NCBI RefSeq assembly: GCF_004363045.1 | Contig: NZ_SNYJ01000010.1 | Location: forward strand, 1-64,000 | Length of the DNA: 64,000 bases | Direction: 5' to 3' | Source: Aureibacillus halotolerans | GTDB lineage: Bacteria > Bacillota > Bacilli > Bacillales > DSM-28697 | Shown here: piece after piece, positions 17,362-24,551 of the stretch | Position numbering within the stretch: the first letter of the stretch is position 1 | How the letters are laid out: every line of letters starts with the position of its first letter | Made by a program: the position numbers and the translations under genes | The notes under the pieces: generated by a model | Database searches by the model: none | The model's input: only the letters and a program-made list of their open reading frames with translations | Told to the model about the DNA's origin: nothing

Positions 17362-17900
17362 TCCTTCCGCTCCTCCTCTTGAAGTGCCGAAGAAATTCCT
17401 TCAACCATCAGCACGGCGACATATGGCTTGTTTTTCACAAGCGGGTCCTGTTCGACCTGCACAATCGAAACATTTTCCACGGATTTTTCCGCTTGAACAG
17501 CTGCCATATAGGTGGCTACCGCTTCAAGCGTGGAAAATTGCGCTGACCATTCCACGACGCCAGCTGAGGAATAGTGAACGCCTACAACGACCGCCTTTTC
17601 AGGCAAAAGCGCATGAAGCTTTGTTAGAAGCACTGATAATGGCAAATACTCCGTCTGCAGTTGCTGCAATGCACCTTCAGGTGTAATTGGAGTCTCCTCA
17701 GGGGTCGATTGTGCTGCAAGCTGCATGGACAAGTCATCCACTTGGTCCCGCAGAGCCGCCGTTTGTTTTTGCAAATACATCGGGTATCCCAAAAAGATAG
17801 CGATACAAAACAAGAACACGCCGACAAGCCCGAAGATCATTTTCCAGCGAAACGGGCGTACATTTGGCTGCTCTGGCAGCAAATTTATGTCTTTTCTCAT
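17358..17900 (-). CDS. pilN: PilN-like type IV pilus assembly protein
   Basis: 180 residues. The cytoplasmic N-terminus has the PilN signature INLLP (residues 5-9), which in relatives docks into PilM. A membrane helix (about 22-42), a coiled-coil-prone stretch and a small alpha/beta domain follow. It overlaps pilM and pilO by 4 bp each, showing tight coupling of the M-N-O module. Confidence 0.85.
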   Translation of the reverse strand: MRKDINLLPEQPNVRPFRWKMIFGLVGVFLFCIAIFLGYPMYLQKQTAALRDQVDDLSMQLAAQSTPEETPITPEGALQQLQTEYLPLSVLLTKLHALLPEKAVVVGVHYSSAGVVEWSAQFSTLEAVATYMAAVQAEKSVENVSIVQVEQDPLVKNKPYVAVLMVEGISSALQEEERKE

Positions 17901-18814
17901 GAAAAAATCACCGTTTTTCGTAGCGTCAAGCCCAAGGCGTCATAAAACGTTTCTCCCATTATTGGCGGCCAAACGGCGTTGCCTAAGGTTTCAATTGGAA
18001 CGACCAGCTCAGCTCGCAACGTCTCCTCAACAATGCTCAAGTTCGGATCATCGCCCGTGAGCCCAACCGCCTCTACGGCGGCTGCGCCCTGATTCATCGT
18101 AAACTCATAAAAATGCATGAGCCGTCCGAGCTCCTCAACGAATCCAAACGGTGCGTCAGGAGCGCGTGGGGAATGCCGATAAAACATCGGAACATGATCA
18201 TAATAAATCGTCATCGTCACGGCAGATTCATCGACTTGGAGCAATACATAGTGAGCCTGTGGGTCAATGCTTGCGAGTGAGATGAATGATCGATACGCAC
18301 ATAGCGTTGAAACATCTGCCACCGTCGCCTGCATTTTCGCATCGCCTAGAAGCTTAACAAAGCTCTGAACAACGTTCTCTTCAGCCGCATACATGACAAC
18401 TTCCTGCGTCTCAGCTGTCTTTTTCACACGCCAGCAATCCAGCACTGGCACCTCTAACGGCAAATGAATGGATTGGCCGAGCTCATAATAACAATGCCCT
18501 TTCAGCTCCTCCTCAGGAACCGTTGCAGGAACTTCGATCGTGCGTACCAACACATGGGCATCCGGGATACAAAACTGGACTTGTTTCCGCTGCAAACCCC
18601 ATTGCTTTGCACATGTGTGCAACACTTGACCAAGCTGCTCGACATCCACGATGCTTCCTTGCTGGATAAGCCCTTCTGGCAACCTATATTCATCAGCAAA
18701 GACCGCCGCTTTTAGCGCCGGTCCCTGACTTCGAACGTACCGTATGACATGATCTTTGAAAATGAGCGCATGACGCTCCTGCGGGTTCTTTTTTCGCCAC
18801 CTCATGGCACTCAC
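17897..18814 (-). CDS. pilM: PilM-like actin-fold pilus assembly protein
   Basis: 305 residues with the PilM/FtsA-like pattern: an early strand-turn region, IEVPATVPEEELKGHCYYELGQSI (near 93-116, split PATVPEEEL and YYELGQ), then a beta-rich half with ALLQVDESAVTM-like strands. PilM binds the PilN N-terminus on the cytoplasmic side and links the platform to the motor. It is shorter than the ~350-residue proteobacterial form, as is usual in Gram-positive loci. It lies 18 bp after the pilin gene. Confidence 0.82.
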   Translation of the reverse strand: MSAMRWRKKNPQERHALIFKDHVIRYVRSQGPALKAAVFADEYRLPEGLIQQGSIVDVEQLGQVLHTCAKQWGLQRKQVQFCIPDAHVLVRTIEVPATVPEEELKGHCYYELGQSIHLPLEVPVLDCWRVKKTAETQEVVMYAAEENVVQSFVKLLGDAKMQATVADVSTLCAYRSFISLASIDPQAHYVLLQVDESAVTMTIYYDHVPMFYRHSPRAPDAPFGFVEELGRLMHFYEFTMNQGAAAVEAVGLTGDDPNLSIVEETLRAELVVPIETLGNAVWPPIMGETFYDALGLTLRKTVIFS

Positions 18815-18832
18815 CTCTGTCTTGTTGGTTGG

Positions 18833-19357
18833 TTATGGCGTTGTATTAGACGCAGTGACTAAGACAGCTTTACGCCCTCTTTCGCGAAGGTTTTGTTCGG
18901 AAATGGCTTCACCTTTTCTAGTCACCAAACCACGCTCTTCATTTACAAGCTTAACAGCTACTTCATAGGAATTGTTTTTCCCCCGAGTAACTTTAACAAA
19001 GGACGAGTACCTTGTATCTGGTGAAATATTAATACTAGTCCCTCCTCCAACACCTCGATAATCATCTCCATCTGGATCAGTCAATTCACTTATGTAGCCG
19101 TTTGCGATAAAATATTGCACAGGAATATAGGCGGTGTCGTCGGCATCTAGATTTCTAAGCTCTGCATCATCGAGAACAGCAATACGTGTCGAGTTAATTA
19201 ACTGCTGGGCATTTGCAACATGAGCGTCTTTTTTACTGTTATCAATCAGGGAACCAATGCTTGGGATCGCAATCGCTGCAAAAATTCCTAAAATAACAAC
19301 AACAGCCAAAAGCTCAATCAACGTTAACCCTTTTTCATTTTTCCAAAATTTTCTCAT
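18833..19357 (-). CDS. pilA: Major type IV pilin (prepilin)
   Basis: 174 residues. A class III signal peptide MRKFWKNEKG is followed by LTLIELLAVVVILGIFAAIA. Cleavage after Gly10 leaves Leu1 and the conserved Glu5, then the hydrophobic assembly helix. The C-terminal half is a small beta domain containing GGGTSINISPDTRY. Its own promoter and a c-di-GMP-II riboswitch lie upstream, which marks it as the main, signal-controlled subunit. The M-N-O genes follow and may be read from the same promoter. The prepilin peptidase that would process it is not in this window. Confidence 0.92.
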   Translation of the reverse strand: MRKFWKNEKGLTLIELLAVVVILGIFAAIAIPSIGSLIDNSKKDAHVANAQQLINSTRIAVLDDAELRNLDADDTAYIPVQYFIANGYISELTDPDGDDYRGVGGGTSINISPDTRYSSFVKVTRGKNNSYEVAVKLVNEERGLVTRKGEAISEQNLRERGRKAVLVTASNTTP

Positions 19358-19420
19358 TGTGAAGCCTCCTACAATCGTTTATTTGTTTGATACAGTAAGA
19401 CTTGCTTTAAATTTGCCCAT

Positions 19421-19455
19421 AAAAATAGCCAACTTTGCTAATACGCAAAATCGGC
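19421..19455 (-). terminator. Terminator of the c-di-GMP riboswitch
   Basis: On the minus strand GCCGATTTTGC (5' arm) pairs with GCAAAGTTGGC (3' arm) around GTATTA and is followed by TATTTTTAT. The first GCC of the 5' arm (19453-19455) is also part of the aptamer's closing stem, so terminator and ligand-bound aptamer exclude each other. Confidence 0.88.
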
Positions 19456-19522
19456 CGGTTGCACTACTCGCTCCTGATGATCCAAGTGCCCAAATACAGA
19501 TCATCGCTCATCGCTTCCAAGA
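19453..19522 (-). ncRNA. Class II cyclic di-GMP riboswitch (GEMM-II) upstream of pilA
   Basis: The minus-strand sequence carries the class II c-di-GMP landmarks in order: GGAAGCGATGAGCGATGAT, TTTGGGCACTTG, a variable arm, and GTAGTGCAACCGGCC. Spacing from GGAA to GGGCAC equals that I recall for the Clostridium acetobutylicum aptamer. The stem GATGATC / GATCATC replaces the corresponding pairing with changed bases, supporting structure. The terminator uses the 3' strand of the closing stem, so ligand binding should prevent termination: an ON switch for the pilin. Leader length from promoter to pilin start is about 190 nt. Confidence 0.92.
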
Positions 19523-19551
19523 TTTATTAACTGTTAAATCATTCTATTCGT

Positions 19552-19580
19552 ATTATAATTTGCCAACATTCACTTGTCTA
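19552..19580 (-). promoter_or_regulatory. Promoter of the riboswitch-pilA transcript
   Basis: Minus-strand TAGACA (19575-19580), 17-bp spacer, TATAAT (19552-19557), about 30 bp before the aptamer. It gives pilA a start separate from pilBTC. Confidence 0.75.
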
Positions 19581-19617
19581 GTTCTTTTTTCATAGTTTTT
19601 TAAAAAAATCGAGGGAC

Positions 19618-20823
19618 TTATGATTGGACGCTTTTAAAGATTTCAAACATCGGTAGTGTAATCGCACTCACGATTGTTCCAACAGAGATGGCTAGAATCA
19701 GTATCATCACGGGTTCAAGCAAGGCTTTCATTAATTCTGTTTGACGATCAATCTCGTCCTCATAAAAAAGAGCGATTTTGTCGAGCATATGGTCTAAAGT
19801 CCCGGATGTCTCCCCGATGACAACCATTTGTGTAAACATATGGGGAAACAACCAATGGGTTTTCATTGGGGATGAAAGTGATTCGCCTCGTTCCAGGGAA
19901 CGATGGGCATCTTGCAATACGCGTCTAGCCACTTCACTGCCGCTGATCTCTGCCATGACCTCCACTGCCTCCAGAATCGGAACAGAGCTTTCAAACAACG
20001 TGCTTAATGTTCTAGAAATCGTTGCGAGAATGTTTTTTTGCAGCACAGAGCCTATAATAGGTGTTTTCAACAGGATTTTTTCCATCACAAAACGGCTTTG
20101 CTTGTGGCGGACAAACAAGCTAATGGTCACTACCAGAGCGATCACAATTGCAGCTCCAGCCCACCAATAAGAACCAACAAGCCTGCCTGCCACCATGACA
20201 AATTGGGTGATTGTCGGCAGCTGATCCTCAGACGGCAGTAAATCTGAAAAGGCCGGAACAACAAAAAGCAATAGGAAGAAAATAATGGCGACGATGACCG
20301 CCATTACAGCGAGAGGATACGCCAGCGCAGACACAATTCGATTTCGTGTTTTCTGAACCTTCTCATAATGATCGGCCATTCGCTCAAGAATGTCGTCCAT
20401 CCTGCCTCCTGCTTCACCCGCCTTCATCATGTTGAGATATAGCGTTGGAAACAAGGAGGAAAACGGTTCAGCCGCTTCGGTATACGGCTTTCCTTCGCGC
20501 ATGCTTTCTTCAATCGACGCCAAAGCAGCCTTTAGCTTCTTGTGTTTTGTTTGTACCCTGAGGATTTGTGTCGCATCTACTAAGGTGGTCCCCGCCTTAA
20601 GTAAAGTCGCAAACTGGCGCACATAAGCGACAAATTCCTTTAAAGGTAGGCGTTCAGGCAAGGAGATGTCCTTATATAGAATCCCGGTGAGCTCCTCTGT
20701 TTTTACCGGAGCGACCCGTTGCTCACGCAGCAGACGAATGGCTTCCTGCTTATTTTCCGCCTTTACCCTCCCGGCAGCTTTGCGGCCATAGCGATCGTGC
20801 CCCTCATATCGAAACTGTTTCAT
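19618..20823 (-). CDS. pilC: Type IV pilus inner-membrane platform protein PilC
   Basis: 401 residues with the duplicated GspF/PilC architecture: a cytoplasmic helical domain (about 65-165) with MKAGEAGGRMDDILERMA, a membrane helix near 170-195, a second domain with GETSGTLDHMLDKIA, and C-terminal membrane helices ending in TLPMFEIFKSV. It anchors the motor ATPases beneath the growing pilus. It overlaps pilT by one base pair. Confidence 0.95.
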   Translation of the reverse strand: MKQFRYEGHDRYGRKAAGRVKAENKQEAIRLLREQRVAPVKTEELTGILYKDISLPERLPLKEFVAYVRQFATLLKAGTTLVDATQILRVQTKHKKLKAALASIEESMREGKPYTEAAEPFSSLFPTLYLNMMKAGEAGGRMDDILERMADHYEKVQKTRNRIVSALAYPLAVMAVIVAIIFFLLLFVVPAFSDLLPSEDQLPTITQFVMVAGRLVGSYWWAGAAIVIALVVTISLFVRHKQSRFVMEKILLKTPIIGSVLQKNILATISRTLSTLFESSVPILEAVEVMAEISGSEVARRVLQDAHRSLERGESLSSPMKTHWLFPHMFTQMVVIGETSGTLDHMLDKIALFYEDEIDRQTELMKALLEPVMILILAISVGTIVSAITLPMFEIFKSVQS

Positions 20824-21872
20824 CAGAAGGCACGCTCTCTCGACGCCATGCGCATATCATCGTGTTGAATCAGTCCTTGCTGCATGAGTTCGTTCACAGC
20901 CATATCCAATGTTTGCATACCTTGCGCCTTGCTTGTCTGCAACACATTTTGAATTTGGTGGATCTTTTCATTGCGTATCAGGTTGGCAATGGCTGGTGTG
21001 TTGATGAGCATTTCAACAGCCGCTCTTCGCCCTTTTCCATCCTTCGTTTTAAACAGGCGCTGGGAGGCAACCGCTGTGAGTACCGAAGCGAGCTGAATGC
21101 GAATTTGTCGTTGCTGATCTGACGAAAAGACATCAATGATGCGGTCGATCGTGGAGGCAGCATCCGTCGTATGCAGCGTACCTAACACGAGGTGACCTGT
21201 CTCTGCCGCTGTAATGGCCGTCGAAATGGTCTCTAAATCACGCAGCTCGCCGACCAAAATAATATCTGGATCCTGCCGTAGGCAACTCCTTAAGCCAGCT
21301 TTAAAATTGGTTGTGTCAAAGCCAACCTCACGCTGATGGATGATTGAACGTTGATGTTTATGCAAATACTCAATCGGATCTTCCAAGGTGATGATGTGGC
21401 GGGCCTCATGCTGATTGATTTCATGGATCATCGCTGCGAGCGTTGTTGATTTCCCACTTCCCGTCGGTCCCGTCACAAGCACAAGACCTTGTGGCTGACG
21501 AATAATGCGTTTTAAGACAGAAGGCAGCCCGAGCTCTTCAATTGATGGAATATGGGAAGGAATGACACGAGCCGCTAAACAATAACAGGAGCGCTGCTTG
21601 TATACATTCATCCGAAACCGTGACACACCGAACACACTATACGAAAAATCCAGCTCGCCTTGCCGCTTTAATGTGTCCCGTTGCCCATCATCAAGCAATG
21701 CGTCACACATGTCTTCCGTTTCTCGTGCCTGCATACCATCTTTTTGAGAGGGCACTAGCTCCCCGTTAATTCGAAACATAGGCGGCACACCGACAGTCAA
21801 ATGTAAATCAGACGCCCCTTTCTCAAAGGCTTCAACGAGCAACTCCTCAATATATGTCTTCAACCCTATCAC
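20823..21872 (-). CDS. pilT: Pilus retraction ATPase PilT
   Basis: 349 residues, the normal PilT length. Walker A GPTGSGKST (near 133-141), Asp box ITLEDPIEYLH, Walker B IILVGELRDLET, His box GHLVLGTLHTTDA, and the C-terminal region are all intact. PilT depolymerises the pilus, so retraction and twitching-type motility are possible. Lies 5 bp after pilB. Confidence 0.95.
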   Translation of the reverse strand: MIGLKTYIEELLVEAFEKGASDLHLTVGVPPMFRINGELVPSQKDGMQARETEDMCDALLDDGQRDTLKRQGELDFSYSVFGVSRFRMNVYKQRSCYCLAARVIPSHIPSIEELGLPSVLKRIIRQPQGLVLVTGPTGSGKSTTLAAMIHEINQHEARHIITLEDPIEYLHKHQRSIIHQREVGFDTTNFKAGLRSCLRQDPDIILVGELRDLETISTAITAAETGHLVLGTLHTTDAASTIDRIIDVFSSDQQRQIRIQLASVLTAVASQRLFKTKDGKGRRAAVEMLINTPAIANLIRNEKIHQIQNVLQTSKAQGMQTLDMAVNELMQQGLIQHDDMRMASRERAF

Positions 21873-21877
21873 CTTCC

Positions 21878-23533
21878 TTAGATCGTACTTGTTACTCGTA
21901 GAATTTCACTTACCGTTGTTACGCCTTGCCGGACTTTGTCTAAACCATCCTCAAGCAAGGAACACATGCCCTGGGACCTTGCATAGGCACGAATGTCAGG
22001 CACCGACGCATGATTCATCATCATTTCTCTTGCTCTATCATCAATGACGAGCAGCTCGTGCACCGCAATACGCCCTTTATAACCCGTTCCGCCACAGTAC
22101 GTGCAACCACGTCCTCGAGAGAAGGTGGTGCATGTGATGCCATGCGTTTGCATCAGCTCATTGTCCATGCTGGAGCCTTCATACGATTCCTTGCAATGCG
22201 TACAAATTCGTCGAACGAGACGTTGGGCCATCACACCTGATAAAGATGAGACGACGAGATAAGGCTCAATGCCCATATCAATTAATCTCGGAATCGCCGC
22301 AACAGCACTATTTGTATGCAGAGTGCTCAGCACGAGATGTCCCGTCAACGCTGCTCTTGTTGCAATCTCAGCTGTTTCTTGATCACGAATTTCCCCGACC
22401 ATCACGATGTTTGGGTCCTGACGCAGCACCGTCCGCAACCCTCTGGCAAACGTTAAGCCAACGGCGGCATTCACCTGCACCTGATTCACCCCTTGCAGCT
22501 GATACTCGACAGGATCTTCAATCGTTACGACATTCACCTCGTCCGACAGCAGGTGCTGAAGGCTGGCATACAGCGTTGACGATTTCCCAGCGCCAGTTGG
22601 CCCTGTCACTAGCACAAAGCCATTTGGCTGTTCGAGCAATGTCTTGAATTTATCTAGATGACTCGGGCTTAAGCTAAGCTTGTCAAGATGGGCAATGTCG
22701 TTGTGACGGTGAAGGATACGGATCACGATTTTTTCGCCGTTGACAGTTGGCAGCACCGATAAGCGAAAATCAGTTCCTGGAAACATTGAATAGTTTTGAA
22801 TACGTCCATCCTGGGGTAGCCTTGTCTCGGTAATATCAAGCTGCGCCATAATTTTGAGTCTGGCCGTTAGGGCGTTTTGCATCTGTCCAGGGACGGTGCG
22901 AATCGTTTTTAACAGCCCGTCAACTCGGTAGCGCATGACCACATGGTGAGGTCCCGGGTCGAGGTGGATGTCACTGGCTTCTTCGTCAATGGCGAGCTGG
23001 ATCATCTGATTCACCAAGCGGATAATCGGGGCATCTTCCTCTGGAACACTTGTGTTCGTTTGGACGTCCTCTATATGGACCCCATCAGTAGACTCTGCTG
23101 ACTCGTCAAAATGATAGTGTCTGGCAAGAGCTTGGCGAAGCTCATTCGATTTTGCTAACGCCGGTTGAATTTGAAAGCCTGTCAGCATTCTCAGATCCTC
23201 GATGACAAAATAATCAAGCGGATCATGCATCGCTACACGCAATACCGCACCGTTTTGCTCAACGGGAATGACTAGATTCTTCTGGGCAAATCCTTTGGGG
23301 ACCATCCGGATGACGTGAGGCGCGATGTAATGTGAAAACAAGTCAACACGCGGTATCTTCATCTGCACTTCTAGCGCATCAAGCAACTGTTCCTCTGTAA
23401 TCCAACGCCGCTCAACAAACGCATCCCCTAACTTTTGCTCTTCGCGTTTTCCTTCTAATGCCTGTGACAATTGTGTTTCCGTAATCAAACCGGCCTCAAT
23501 AAGCACATCCCCAATTCTTTTTTTCGCCAACAT
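21878..23533 (-). CDS. pilB: Pilus assembly ATPase PilB with N-terminal MshEN domain
   Basis: 551 residues. The N-terminus holds two MshEN-type half-motifs, RIGDVLIEAGLITETQL (6-22) and KLGDAFVERRWITEEQLL (34-51), a domain that binds c-di-GMP in MshE and some PilB proteins. The ATPase core has Walker A GPTGAGKSS (near 308-316), Walker B IVMVGEIRDQET, GHLVLSTLHTNSA and the zinc tetracysteine (CTHC near 445, CTYC near 481). It powers pilin extraction and polymerisation. It is the first gene of pilBTC. Confidence 0.95.
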   Translation of the reverse strand: MLAKKRIGDVLIEAGLITETQLSQALEGKREEQKLGDAFVERRWITEEQLLDALEVQMKIPRVDLFSHYIAPHVIRMVPKGFAQKNLVIPVEQNGAVLRVAMHDPLDYFVIEDLRMLTGFQIQPALAKSNELRQALARHYHFDESAESTDGVHIEDVQTNTSVPEEDAPIIRLVNQMIQLAIDEEASDIHLDPGPHHVVMRYRVDGLLKTIRTVPGQMQNALTARLKIMAQLDITETRLPQDGRIQNYSMFPGTDFRLSVLPTVNGEKIVIRILHRHNDIAHLDKLSLSPSHLDKFKTLLEQPNGFVLVTGPTGAGKSSTLYASLQHLLSDEVNVVTIEDPVEYQLQGVNQVQVNAAVGLTFARGLRTVLRQDPNIVMVGEIRDQETAEIATRAALTGHLVLSTLHTNSAVAAIPRLIDMGIEPYLVVSSLSGVMAQRLVRRICTHCKESYEGSSMDNELMQTHGITCTTFSRGRGCTYCGGTGYKGRIAVHELLVIDDRAREMMMNHASVPDIRAYARSQGMCSLLEDGLDKVRQGVTTVSEILRVTSTI

Positions 23534-23701
23534 TCGGTGTCACCTTCTCCTTTATTTGTTTATATAAAAGGACTTTTTACCCTATAATTCATAAAAAACA
23601 GGAAATTTCTGCGTCTTTAGTTGTATAATATTGCCTAGGTCGTATTGTATACTACTATCTACTCTCTTGAATATATAAAACTTGGTGGAGGATGCAGTAG
23701 A

Positions 23702-24142
23702 ATGCACAAAAGCGAAGAAGGCTTTACACTAATTGAGGTTTTGTTAGCGACGGCATTGCTTGTAGGGACAGGGTTTCTCTTGTTTTCGCTCCTAGGCAAT
23801 GGCGTCTCACTTGTGAAAAAAAATGAGGACCGGATGGAGGCAGTCCACCTTGCCCAAAGTGAATTGGAAGCCATTCGTGCAAAAAGAGACCTTGTGTTGT
23901 ACGGAGAGCAACGTGACTTTCCAGCTGAAACGATAGAGGCCTGTCAGACACCGAAATCGAGCGTCGACAAGGAATACGTCATTCGCATCTGTACCTCACA
24001 GCTAAATGAGCGACTTACGAAGGTACGCGTGTCTATCGAACCACATGATATAAAAACCTCCCTATCACAGCGCGTGGTTGAGTTTGAAACAGTGCTACTC
24101 ACCGCGCTGCCAGAAGAAGGAGGGCTTCAAGATGCATCGTGA
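23702..24142 (+). CDS. Minor prepilin, PilV/GspI-like
   Basis: 146 residues. Prepilin leader MHKSEEG, then FTLIEVLLATALLVGTGFLL with Glu5 present, then an alpha/beta tail containing three Cys. The start ATG 23702 has GGTGGAGG upstream. It is divergent from pilB and overlaps the next gene, forming a three-gene minor-pilin operon. Minor pilins of this class prime assembly and form the pilus tip. Confidence 0.85.
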   Translation: MHKSEEGFTLIEVLLATALLVGTGFLLFSLLGNGVSLVKKNEDRMEAVHLAQSELEAIRAKRDLVLYGEQRDFPAETIEACQTPKSSVDKEYVIRICTSQLNERLTKVRVSIEPHDIKTSLSQRVVEFETVLLTALPEEGGLQDAS

Positions 24143-24551
24143 GGAAGGGTTTGCGCTCATCACGGTATTGCTGACCATTATGCTTGCAACTATGGCCATT
24201 GGGTTGTTTTCTTTTTTTGTAGTGAATGAATACAGAGGTCATACCACGGTGCAGGAGCAGCTACAAGGCCAGTATGCTGCTGAGGCAGGAATTGAACAGA
24301 CATTGGCCCTATTGTTTTTTGAACCGGCGCTTGCGAATGAGCCAAATTGTGCCTTGCCTGAGGACGTTTACGCTCCGAAAGATTTCCAATTAAACGTACG
24401 CTGCACGCGTGACGCCGACACGGTAACCATCTTGTCCAATGCGGTGAGCGACGAGCTAAACTATGAGGTTGAAGCTGTTTTACTAGCAACGGTGTCGGAG
24501 GACGACATCATCACAGAATTAACGCTGCAAAGGTGGGAACGACATGATTAA
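24132..24551 (+). CDS. PilX/GspK-like minor prepilin without Glu5
   Basis: 139 residues. Leader MHREEG, then FALITVLLTIMLATMAIGLF: Thr stands where other pilins have Glu5. This is the known trait of GspK and PilX-like subunits, which sit at the very tip because they need no pairing with a subunit above. The segment QYAAEAGIEQTLALL is also typical of PilX N-terminal proteins. It overlaps the upstream gene by 11 bp and the downstream gene by 8 bp. Confidence 0.82.
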   Translation: MHREEGFALITVLLTIMLATMAIGLFSFFVVNEYRGHTTVQEQLQGQYAAEAGIEQTLALLFFEPALANEPNCALPEDVYAPKDFQLNVRCTRDADTVTILSNAVSDELNYEVEAVLLATVSEDDIITELTLQRWERHD

